A program made the translations under genes and the position numbers. Of a stretch of DNA of 64,000 bases, positions 57,964 to 64,000 are shown in pieces (the stretch's first letter is position 1; every line of letters begins with the position of its first letter). The DNA is from Moheibacter sediminis. Its GTDB lineage: Bacteria; Bacteroidota; Bacteroidia; Flavobacteriales; Weeksellaceae. The stretch lies in the NCBI RefSeq assembly GCF_900176425.1, contig NZ_FWXS01000002.1, positions 62,001 through 126,000 on the forward strand, read 5' to 3'. The notes under the pieces are model-generated. The model was not told where the DNA came from, searched no databases, and saw only the letters and a program-made list of their open reading frames with translations.

Positions 57964-59397
57964 ATGAATACAAGATATTTAGACTTAATAGAGCAATCCT
58001 TTTATTTTCCAACAGAAGAGTTCAAGCTTGTAGATGGAAATTTACAGTTTCACGGAATCGATTTGATGGCACTCATCGAAGAACACGGTACACCGTTGAA
58101 ATTTACTTATCTGCCAAAGATTTCTGAAAACATCAACAAAGCTAAAGGCTGGTTTGAATCTGCAAGAAAAAAATTAGGTTACAAAGGAAAATACAATTAT
58201 TGCTACTGTACCAAAAGTTCACATTTCCACCACGTTTTGGAAGAAGCATTGAAAAATGACATCCACATCGAAACTTCATCTGCCTATGACATCAATATCG
58301 TCGAGAATTTGTTGGAAGAAGGGCTTTTGACAAAAGACAAATATGTGATTTGCAACGGATTCAAACGTGCACAGTACATCGAAAACATCGCAAGATTGAT
58401 TAATAACGGTCACAAAAAAGTGATGCCGATCATTGACAATTATGAAGAACTACCGCTTCTTCTGGAAGCAACTGACAAGAAATTTGAAATCGGAATCCGA
58501 ATTGCTTCTGAGGAAGAACCAAAATTTGAGTTTTATACTTCTCGTTTGGGTATTGGCTACAAGGACATCGTTCCGTTTTACAATAATTATGTAAAAGATG
58601 AAAAAAATGTAAAGCTGAAAATGCTTCATTTCTTCATCAATACCGGAATGAAAGACAATTCTTATTATTGGAATGAATTGAACAAATGTTTACAGGTTTA
58701 TGTGAAACTGAAAGAAGTATGTCCGGATTTGGACAGCTTGAACATCGGTGGAGGATTTCCTGTGAAAAATTCACCAAGTTTTGAGTTTGATTATGCTTAT
58801 ATGGTTGAAGAAATTTTAAACCAAATCAAAATTATCTGTGACGATTGGGAAGTTCCGGTTCCGAATATTTTTACGGAATTCGGTAGCTTTACGGTAGGAG
58901 AGAGCGGGGCGATGATTTATAAAGTCCTGCAGCAAAAAAAACAAAATGATCGTGAATCTTGGAACATGATTGATTCTTCCTTTATGACGACTTTACCTGA
59001 CGCATGGGCGATTTCAAAGAGATTTGTCATGTTTGCAGTTAACCGCTGGCAAGACCGTTACGAACGTGTTTTGTTAGGAGGGTTGACTTGTGACAGCGAT
59101 GATTATTATAACTCAGAACAGCATGTCAATGCGATTTATCTGCCGAAATTTAATCCGAATAAACCTTTGTATGTAGGATTTTTCAACACGGGTGCTTACC
59201 AAGATAATATCAGTGGATTTGGCGGAATTCATCACTGTCTGATTCCTCAGCCCAAATACCTTTTAATCGATGAAAATTACGATGTTGAAGTATTTTCAGA
59301 ACAACAGACACACGAAGAAGTTTTGGACATTTTAGGTTACAATACGAGTCATACATCAAAAAAGACAAATAAAACAAGTAAAACAAAATCAAAATGA
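57964..59397 (+). CDS. speA: Arginine decarboxylase-type fold III PLP enzyme
   Basis: This enzyme would convert arginine to agmatine for polyamine synthesis. The 477-residue protein belongs to fold-type III PLP decarboxylases. The PLP Lys is Lys84 in NYCYCTKSSHFHHVL, after LKFTYLPKI. Other family text includes HIETSSAYDINIVENLL, MLHFFINTGMKDNSYYWNELNKCLQVY, LNIGGGFPVKN, IFTEFGSFTVGESGAMIY and VLLGGLTCDSDDYYN. It ends in a Lys/Thr-rich tail. It is shorter than E. coli SpeA (658) and closer to the Bacteroidota form. The next gene overlaps by 4 nt (ATGA). Confidence 0.88.
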   Translation: MNTRYLDLIEQSFYFPTEEFKLVDGNLQFHGIDLMALIEEHGTPLKFTYLPKISENINKAKGWFESARKKLGYKGKYNYCYCTKSSHFHHVLEEALKNDIHIETSSAYDINIVENLLEEGLLTKDKYVICNGFKRAQYIENIARLINNGHKKVMPIIDNYEELPLLLEATDKKFEIGIRIASEEEPKFEFYTSRLGIGYKDIVPFYNNYVKDEKNVKLKMLHFFINTGMKDNSYYWNELNKCLQVYVKLKEVCPDLDSLNIGGGFPVKNSPSFEFDYAYMVEEILNQIKIICDDWEVPVPNIFTEFGSFTVGESGAMIYKVLQQKKQNDRESWNMIDSSFMTTLPDAWAISKRFVMFAVNRWQDRYERVLLGGLTCDSDDYYNSEQHVNAIYLPKFNPNKPLYVGFFNTGAYQDNISGFGGIHHCLIPQPKYLLIDENYDVEVFSEQQTHEEVLDILGYNTSHTSKKTNKTSKTKSK

Positions 59398-60368
59398 ACA
59401 AAGGACCGATCAGCAAGTTTATAGAGCACAATTACAGACATTTCAATGCGGCCGCTTTGGTGGATGCAGCGAAAGGATATGAAACGCACATCAATGAAGG
59501 AGGGAAAATGTTGGTTTCGCTTGCCGGAGCAATGAGTACAGCTGAATTAGGCATTTCGTTGGCAGAGATGATTCGTCAGGGAAAAGTTGATATAATTTCT
59601 TGTACAGGTGCAAATTTGGAAGAAGATGTAATGAATTTGGTTGCACATTCTCATTACAAACGCGTTCCAAATTACCGTGATTTGACGCCTCAGGACGAAT
59701 GGGATTTGTTAGAAAACCATTACAACCGTGTAACCGATACTTGTATTCCTGAGGAAGAAGCATTTCGTCGTTTGCAAAAACATTTGGAAGATGTTTGGAA
59801 TAGTGCAGAGTCAAAAGGAGAAAGATATTTTCCACACGAATTCTTATACCAAGTTGTGAAATCCGGTGTGTTGGAACAATATTATGAAATAGACCCGAAA
59901 GATTCATGGATTGTTGCTGCGGCAGAGAAAAATATTCCGATTGTCGTTCCGGGATGGGAAGATTCGACAACCGGAAATATCTTTGCTTCGAATGTTATCA
60001 AAGGAAAACTAAAAGCTTCAACTGTAAAATCAGGAATTGAATATATGGTTTGGTTGACTGAATGGTACAGAGCCAATTCAGAAGGAAAAGGAGTAGGGTT
60101 TTTCCAAATTGGTGGCGGAATTGCAGGAGATTTCCCAATTTGTGTGGTGCCGATGATGTACCAGGATTTGGAATGGACAGATGTTCCTTTCTGGTCTTAT
60201 TTCTGTCAAATTTCAGATTCGACGACTTCTTACGGATCTTATTCGGGAGCGGTTCCTAACGAGAAAATTACTTGGGGAAAATTAGATATCAACACTCCTA
60301 AATTTATCGTAGAATCAGATGCGACTATTGTTGCACCCTTGATTTTTGCATGGATTTTAGGGCAGTAA
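59394..60368 (+). CDS. Deoxyhypusine-synthase-like protein
   Basis: This 324-residue cytoplasmic enzyme resembles eukaryotic deoxyhypusine synthase. Signature text is LVSLAGAMSTAELGISLAEMIRQGKVDIISCTGANLEEDV, IPIVVPGWEDSTTGNIFAS, GVGFFQIGGGIAGDFPICVVPMMYQDL, SYGSYSGAVPNEKITWGKL and DATIVAPLIFAWILGQ. The Lys in WGK (residue 296) aligns with the catalytic Lys of human DHS. Bacteria lack eIF5A, so a different acceptor is expected; homospermidine synthesis is the usual proposal. It is translationally coupled to speA, which supports a polyamine role. The terminator follows. Confidence 0.9.
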   Translation: MNKGPISKFIEHNYRHFNAAALVDAAKGYETHINEGGKMLVSLAGAMSTAELGISLAEMIRQGKVDIISCTGANLEEDVMNLVAHSHYKRVPNYRDLTPQDEWDLLENHYNRVTDTCIPEEEAFRRLQKHLEDVWNSAESKGERYFPHEFLYQVVKSGVLEQYYEIDPKDSWIVAAAEKNIPIVVPGWEDSTTGNIFASNVIKGKLKASTVKSGIEYMVWLTEWYRANSEGKGVGFFQIGGGIAGDFPICVVPMMYQDLEWTDVPFWSYFCQISDSTTSYGSYSGAVPNEKITWGKLDINTPKFIVESDATIVAPLIFAWILGQ

Positions 60369-60389
60369 ATTCATTAGAAAATAATATTT

Positions 60390-60431
60390 AAACTCTACTT
60401 TTCTTTTCATGATAAGTAGAGTTTCTTATTT
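60390..60431. terminator. Terminator between the polyamine operon and the nuclease gene
   Basis: AAACTCTACTT (60390-60400) and AAGTAGAGTTT (60414-60424) form an 11-bp stem with a 13-nt loop, followed by CTTATTT. It also covers the 3' end of the convergent nuclease gene, so it can serve both strands. Confidence 0.82.
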
Positions 60432-60959
60432 CCTCCAATCCCAAGGAGGAATTGGATTGGATTCCTGCCAAAGTCCGACTTTATTTTTGCGGGCTTCATT
60501 TTCTAATTCTGCATAAGAATTATCCTTAGAATATTTTTTGAAATGCCAGGCCATACCAAGACTAATCATTTTTTTGTTAATATTTGTACCGTCTTCATTA
60601 TAAAGCACACATATATAGCGTCCGTTGCGATCTTTATCGCCATTGAATTCTATTTCGATATTTTGACCAAAACATAATTCAGAAAGGGTTTGTTTTGCTT
60701 TCGTTCCGAAAGGCTGCTTTTTTTCAGGACAGTCGATGTGTTCCAAACGAATGGTCACGGGAAGTTCATGGTACAAGACTTCAATCGTGTCGCCGTCAAT
60801 GATTCTGATGACTTTTGCGGTGAAATTATTTTCAGAATTATTTTTTGCCGAAGTAATTTCCGCATTAGATTCAGTAATTTGAACTTGAGGCGAACTGCAG
60901 CTCACAAATAGAAGTAAGGCAATGTAAATAAGGTTTATAACCATAGGTTTAAAGTTCAT
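60426..60959 (-). CDS. Thermonuclease-like (SNase) lipoprotein
   Basis: This 177-residue predicted lipoprotein has lipobox FVSCSS (about Cys21) and a staphylococcal-nuclease OB fold: TAKVIRIIDGDTIEVLYHELPVTIRLEHIDCPEKKQPFGTKAKQTLSELCFGQNIEIEFNGDKDRNGRYICVLYNEDG, MISLGMAWHFKKYSKDNSYAELENEARKNKVGLWQE. The catalytic Asp, Arg and Glu set (DGDT, RLEHIDCPE, GRYICVLY) is present. It degrades nucleic acids outside the cytoplasm. It starts at ATG 60959 and overlaps the upstream small Cys-rich gene by 11 nt. Confidence 0.9.
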   Translation of the reverse strand: MNFKPMVINLIYIALLLFVSCSSPQVQITESNAEITSAKNNSENNFTAKVIRIIDGDTIEVLYHELPVTIRLEHIDCPEKKQPFGTKAKQTLSELCFGQNIEIEFNGDKDRNGRYICVLYNEDGTNINKKMISLGMAWHFKKYSKDNSYAELENEARKNKVGLWQESNPIPPWDWRK

Positions 60960-61182
60960 AACCGCATAAAGTTCGTCCTTTCTTTTGAGCAGATTCTATT
61001 TCTATTTCAAAAATTTCTGTGGAACAGCTTCTGAGCCCCTGACATTCGGAATCAAAATGATAACTTTTGCTGTAAGCGCCTTTACAGATGTAAACGATTT
61101 TTCCAGTAGAAAATGAGTCATTTAAATTTTTTGAACAAGAAAAAGCAAACAGATAAGCGCATAGAATTATTCCCATCCGCAT
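60949..61182 (-). CDS. Small Cys-rich lipoprotein next to the nuclease
   Basis: This 77-residue predicted lipoprotein has lipobox FAFSCS (Cys16). The mature part YICKGAYSKSYHFDSECQGLRSCSTEIFEIEIESAQKKGRTLCGYEL has the pattern CxSxxSKxYHxxxxCxGLxxC...AxxxGRTLCG. It is a paralogue of the next gene upstream (61167). Both overlap: its start lies inside the end of that gene, and it overlaps the nuclease start. I know no family name. A metal or disulfide role is suggested by the four conserved Cys. ATG 61182; an alternative is ATG 61176. Confidence 0.75.
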   Translation of the reverse strand: MRMGIILCAYLFAFSCSKNLNDSFSTGKIVYICKGAYSKSYHFDSECQGLRSCSTEIFEIEIESAQKKGRTLCGYEL

Positions 61183-61403
61183 AATGTCTTTCCTCTTTTT
61201 TTAGCATCTTCCAAACTTACTTTTATGATTTCGTGTTGACAGTTAGAAAGTCCACGGCATCCTTTACTGTAATGATATTTTTTTCCACCGGAACTGTCGC
61301 AGAGATAGACAGAGGTCTGGGGTGCGTCTTCAATTGGAGTTGAAAATGACATTAATGTCAGAAAGGATAGGAGGGCAAGGGTAGTGAGTGTTTTAGTTTT
61401 CAT
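61167..61403 (-). CDS. Small Cys-rich secreted protein, paralogue of the next gene
   Basis: This 78-residue protein has a signal peptide (MKTKTLTTLALLSFLTLMSFS) without a lipobox. The mature part TSVYLCDSSGGKKYHYSKGCRGLSNCQHEIIKVSLEDAKKRGKTLCGWE shares the C-x-S...KxYH-x4-C-x-GL-x2-C-x2-EI...GxTLCG pattern with the gene at 60949-61182. It is the first gene of the three-gene nuclease operon. A TAGGTTTG box lies 45 nt upstream. Confidence 0.78.
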   Translation of the reverse strand: MKTKTLTTLALLSFLTLMSFSTPIEDAPQTSVYLCDSSGGKKYHYSKGCRGLSNCQHEIIKVSLEDAKKRGKTLCGWE

Positions 61404-61448
61404 TTAGTTTGTTTTAGAAGTTAAAGTAATAATTATTTTAATTTTCCC

Positions 61449-61456
61449 CAAACCTA
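61449..61456 (-). promoter_or_regulatory. -7 box (TAGGTTTG) for the nuclease operon
   Basis: The minus strand reads TAGGTTTG 45 nt upstream of ATG 61403, an exact TAnnTTTG match. Confidence 0.45.
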
Positions 61457-61513
61457 AAAACTACTCATTTCATTTCCATACGGCTTTCCGTAATGAGAAT
61501 GATTTGTTAGAAA

Positions 61514-61548
61514 TAAAAAAACCATCTGAAAATCAGATAGTTTTGGAA
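61514..61548 (-). terminator. Intrinsic terminator after the TerC gene
   Basis: AAAACCATCTGA (61518-61529) pairs with TCAGATAGTTTT (61533-61544), one mismatch; on the minus strand a TTTTTTATTT run follows. It resembles the terminator at 62837-62867 in sequence as well as form. Confidence 0.75.
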
Positions 61549-61569
61549 GATATATATGAATATCAGTTT

Positions 61570-62592
61570 TTAATGATTTGCTATCTCTTCTTTTTTATCA
61601 GGAAATATAATCGAAAGGATTACAGATAATAATAAAACGCCACCTACAATTCCCAATGAAACAGGAGATGAAAAATGGAACCAAGGCGCAATCAACATTT
61701 TTACACCAATAAATACCAAAATAATTGCTAACCCATAAGGTAATTTGCTAAACATATGGATGAAGTTAGACAGTAAAAAATACAATGAACGCAGTCCCAG
61801 AATAGCAAAAATGTTGGATGTATAAAGGATAAATGGATCTTTCGAAATCGCAAATATGGCAGGTATGGAATCGACTGCAAAAATCACATCTGTAAATTCA
61901 ATTACTGCAACGACAACTAATAATGGGGTTGCTATTTTAACGCCATTTTTGACAGTAAAAAACTTATCACCATCATAACTATCACTGACCTTGTAGAATT
62001 TTTTAACCAATTTAGCTCCGGCAGAGTTACTGAAATCTTGTTCTTCGTCGTGGTCTCCGCCTCCCCAGGATTTGATTCCCGCATAGATTAAGAAAAATCC
62101 AAACACAGTAAGAACTACATTGATTTCAACAGGTTTTCCGAATATTTGAAATGCAGGTAAATAAGTAAGATTGATGATTTCCACACCCGCAAAGATAAAT
62201 ATAGCTCTGAAGATCAAAGTACCTAAAATCCCCCAAAACAGAACTTTATGGTGCAGTTCGCGCGGAACTTTAAAATAAGAAAATACTAAAATGAAAACAA
62301 AAAGATTATCGACTGATAATGCTTTTTCGATCCAATAAGCAGCTTGGAATTGTGTGAATTTTTCAATCGCCAGTTTGTGTCCGCCCGCATCTTGGTTAAA
62401 AACCCAATATACAACTCCGGAAAATATCATGGCAAGCGAAATCCATACTGCCGACCAAACGGTCGCTTCTTTGGAAGTCACTACGTGGCTTTTTTTGTTA
62501 AATACACCCAAGTCCAACAGCAACATTATCACTACCGTTACAACAAATCCCCAAACCAGACCGGGATGTAAATCTAAAATACTCGTTTCCAT
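61570..62592 (-). CDS. TerC/Alx family membrane protein
   Basis: This 340-residue inner-membrane protein has about nine helices. The family signature is visible: WVFNQDAGGHKLAIEKFTQFQAAYWIEKALSVDNLFVFILVFSYFKVP, GILGTLIFRAIFIFAG, PLLVVVAVIEFTDVIFAVDSIPAIFAISKDPFILYTSNIFAILGLRSLYFLL and ALIFxGVKM-like text (LAIILVFIGVKMLIAPW). Acidic residues inside helices (EKALSVDN, DVIFAVDS) are typical. TerC proteins take part in tellurium resistance or manganese export; the exact role here is not shown. A hydrophilic stretch KSWGGGDHDEEQDF is a loop. Terminator follows. Confidence 0.93.
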   Translation of the reverse strand: METSILDLHPGLVWGFVVTVVIMLLLDLGVFNKKSHVVTSKEATVWSAVWISLAMIFSGVVYWVFNQDAGGHKLAIEKFTQFQAAYWIEKALSVDNLFVFILVFSYFKVPRELHHKVLFWGILGTLIFRAIFIFAGVEIINLTYLPAFQIFGKPVEINVVLTVFGFFLIYAGIKSWGGGDHDEEQDFSNSAGAKLVKKFYKVSDSYDGDKFFTVKNGVKIATPLLVVVAVIEFTDVIFAVDSIPAIFAISKDPFILYTSNIFAILGLRSLYFLLSNFIHMFSKLPYGLAIILVFIGVKMLIAPWFHFSSPVSLGIVGGVLLLSVILSIIFPDKKEEIANH

Positions 62593-63046
62593 TTTATAAA
62601 TTTATTTTGCTTTTTTGGCTGAATGCACTTGAACTTTTATAAATTTTAAAAAGCAAAAAATCAAGATTGCAAATTGAGAATTTAAAAAGTATAAATGAAT
62701 CGCGTGCAAAATTAACAAAAACTGAAATAGAAAGAGGCATACTTCATTTAATACTGAGAAGAAGAGAAGGAATAAATAATTCAGGGTTTAAAATACTATT
62801 TTTCAATCTTTTAAAATATTTAATTTTTCTTGAAATAAAAAAACCACCTGAAAATCAAGTGGTTTTTAGAGGTATATATTGGTTAGGATAAACAATATAT
62901 ATACTAGCAGAGAATTTGTGTTGACAAACTTAAAAAATGTATAAATCAATTCCTTACGGTTTTCCGTAATCGAAGGAATTTTAAATTTTATTTAATATCC
63001 GTTATTTTTAAAGAGTTTTGAAATCAAATAAATTGATTATAAAAAA
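62593..63046. other. Intergenic region without a supported gene
   Basis: This 454-nt gap holds the upstream region of terC, a TAATTTTG box at 62707-62714 on the minus strand that could be its promoter, and the terminator at 62837-62867. A frame starting at TTG 62667 runs through that terminator and is not accepted. Nothing else was recognised. Confidence 0.6.
62837..62867 (-). terminator. Intrinsic terminator downstream of the NarL-type operon
   Basis: AAAAACCAC (62839-62847) pairs with GTGGTTTTT (62859-62867) around an 11-nt loop containing CTGAAAATCAA; on the minus strand TTTTTTTATTT follows. It lies about 180 nt past the response regulator stop. Confidence 0.7.
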
Positions 63047-63730
63047 TTAAACAAGTCCCAATTCTTTAAAAATCAAAACGAGCTCTATATTGGTTTTTGC
63101 ACTGAAATCTTCTTTCAAATTTTTCAGACGTTTTTCTATTGTGCTTATGCTGTTGGGTTTTATGTCACGTTGCTGAAACAACTGGCTTATTTCGTCCTGC
63201 GTCATTCCTTCACATAATTGGCGTATGATCAGCAAGTCGATTTCTTCAACTTTTGAGATGTTTTTTTTGGAATGGATTTTTTCCCTGATTTCATCAGACA
63301 TATAAGTTTCTCCTAAAATCAAACTTCGGAATGCCTTTGCCAGCTCCACATTGTCGCGGCGACTTTTCAAAACATAACCATCGATGAAATAATCATTAAA
63401 AAAAGATTGGATTTTTACAGGTTTATCTTCAATAGAGAATACAATAATTTTGCACGAAATATTGTCTTTTCGAACGGCGGTGATCAATTCTTCACCACCT
63501 TTAAGTTTTACTTCCCGATGATCTTGCTTAAACGAAAGATCGGTAATCAGCAAGTCAAATTGGTCATTATCTAATTCCGCTTTTTTGAGTTTCAGCCAGG
63601 CATCGTCACAATATCTTGTATGGACAATCTGTTGAGGATTAAATTCTTTTAAAGCCTTTTCAATTCCAGCACTTATACTTTCCACATCTTCGGCGATGAT
63701 AACTTTTCTTATTTTAGGTAATTTGTTCAT
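63047..63730 (-). CDS. NarL/LuxR-type response regulator
   Basis: This 227-residue regulator has a receiver domain (RKVIIAEDVESISAGIEKALKEF, phosphoacceptor Asp64 in LLITDLSF, then CKIIVFSIEDK and DGYVLKSRRD) and a C-terminal HTH (EEIDLLIIRQLCEGMTQDEISQLFQQ, KPNSISTIEKRLKNL). Its ATG overlaps the stop of the upstream histidine kinase gene (ATGA), so the two form a coupled pair. Targets unknown. Confidence 0.9.
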   Translation of the reverse strand: MNKLPKIRKVIIAEDVESISAGIEKALKEFNPQQIVHTRYCDDAWLKLKKAELDNDQFDLLITDLSFKQDHREVKLKGGEELITAVRKDNISCKIIVFSIEDKPVKIQSFFNDYFIDGYVLKSRRDNVELAKAFRSLILGETYMSDEIREKIHSKKNISKVEEIDLLIIRQLCEGMTQDEISQLFQQRDIKPNSISTIEKRLKNLKEDFSAKTNIELVLIFKELGLV

Positions 63731-64000
63731 ATTGGTATCGATATATTCACTTTCAAGCCCTTATTGGGTTCGCTTACAAAGCTAATCGTACCTTTTATCT
63801 TTTCAATACGGTTTTCCGTAATGCGGATGCCATTTTTTGTATTTGGTTGATTTTCAATAAATCCTATCCCATTGTCTGTATAGAAAAAGTTTAATTTATT
63901 TTCATTGAATTCAAATTTGAGCACAACCAAACTGGCTTTGCTGTGTTTTTTCATATTGGTCAACAATTCCTGAATTATTTTGTAAAATTGAATTTTGGGT
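63727..64000 (-). CDS. Sensor histidine kinase, C-terminal part (5' end outside window)
   Basis: The visible ~90 residues are the end of a kinase of the HPK7/NarX type: the N box QFYKIIQELLTNMKKHSKAS, G1 FYTDNGIGF and G2 TKNGIRITENRIEKIKGTISF, ending VNISIPI. The frame is open through the window edge at 64000, so an internal start at 63966 is not believed. The stop overlaps the response regulator start. Sensor domain unseen. Confidence 0.88.
   Translation of the reverse strand, partial: PKIQFYKIIQELLTNMKKHSKASLVVLKFEFNENKLNFFYTDNGIGFIENQPNTKNGIRITENRIEKIKGTISFVSEPNKGLKVNISIPI

Noticed and set aside
62667-62891. Plus-strand frame of 74 codons from TTG upstream of the NarL-type operon
   Set aside because: It needs a TTG start, reads straight through the terminator hairpin at 62837-62867, and its second half is low-complexity without a recognisable domain. 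Its first half is somewhat protein-like, so a decayed remnant cannot be excluded.
1-64000. tRNA, rRNA, CRISPR, prophage or insertion sequence
   Set aside because: No tRNA T-loop with matching arms, rRNA core, repeat-spacer pattern, integrase or transposase was recognised by reading; a tRNAscan or IS search could still reveal weak cases.

Overview
The window is AT-rich (roughly one third G+C by eye) chromosomal DNA from a Bacteroidota bacterium, most likely class Flavobacteriia and possibly Weeksellaceae. The evidence is the set of type IX secretion (T9SS) C-terminal sorting domains, TonB-dependent receptor, GH92 mannosidase, DUF4625, DUF6438 and DUF1573 proteins, the Flavobacteriia-type SecA and LysS, and many upstream regions carrying the Bacteroidota -7 promoter box TAnnTTTG with little Shine-Dalgarno signal. 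No rRNA, tRNA, CRISPR array, integrase or transposase was recognised. I annotate 66 protein genes, one candidate small RNA, and several promoters, terminators and repeats. Where a longer reading frame uses TTG or overlaps a promoter box, I moved the start to the internal ATG.

Layout. 1-5.96 kb: a truncated T9SS surface protein, Hsp20, a RarD-like transporter, RimO and three small secreted proteins. 6.1-9.7 kb: a probable metal-uptake operon in which a TonB receptor lies between two paralogous His-rich small proteins ending in RAPP or RGPP, followed by a DUF4625 lipoprotein. 9.7-11.2 kb: an ECF sigma factor with a likely membrane anti-sigma partner, then a candidate ~90-nt sRNA. 11.2-16.6 kb: PabA, a LolC/E-like permease, the muramidase NamZ, a HAD phosphatase, an EamA transporter and a T9SS-exported cupredoxin. 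16.8-22.1 kb: LysS with a C-terminal winged-helix-like tail and two small genes, a GC-rich intergenic repeat, then Tex. 22.2-29.9 kb: the TIGR03915/TIGR03916 DNA-metabolism pair, FabG, CsaA, MiaA, YkvA, LipB and several membrane proteins. 30-44 kb: a three-module leucine-rich T9SS surface protein, a TPR/HTH regulator, a GH92 mannosidase, a methyltransferase, an M28 peptidase, Nfu, gamma-carbonic anhydrase, MtaB and a secreted vWA protein. 44.3-51.7 kb: an OmpR-type two-component system divergent from a DUF1573 gene, then SecA, a DUF2795 protein and a nitronate monooxygenase-like flavoprotein. 51.9-56.6 kb: two beta-propeller lipoproteins and a serine hydrolase divergent from a membrane-anchored winged-helix regulator. 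57-60.4 kb: a secreted thioredoxin and a two-gene arginine decarboxylase/deoxyhypusine-synthase-like operon. 60.4-64 kb: a nuclease with two Cys-rich paralogous proteins, a TerC protein and a NarL-type two-component system cut by the window end.

Most genes are ordinary core or surface functions. The least explained signals are the sRNA candidate near 11.05 kb, two sets of helically phased direct repeats (TTAACAA near 46.28 kb and TGTAAAA near 55.6 kb) beside OmpR-type winged-helix regulators, the RAPP/RGPP metal operon, the inverted-topology ToxR-like module, and the GC-rich repeat near 19.6 kb. All family names come from memory of the protein families; no database was searched.
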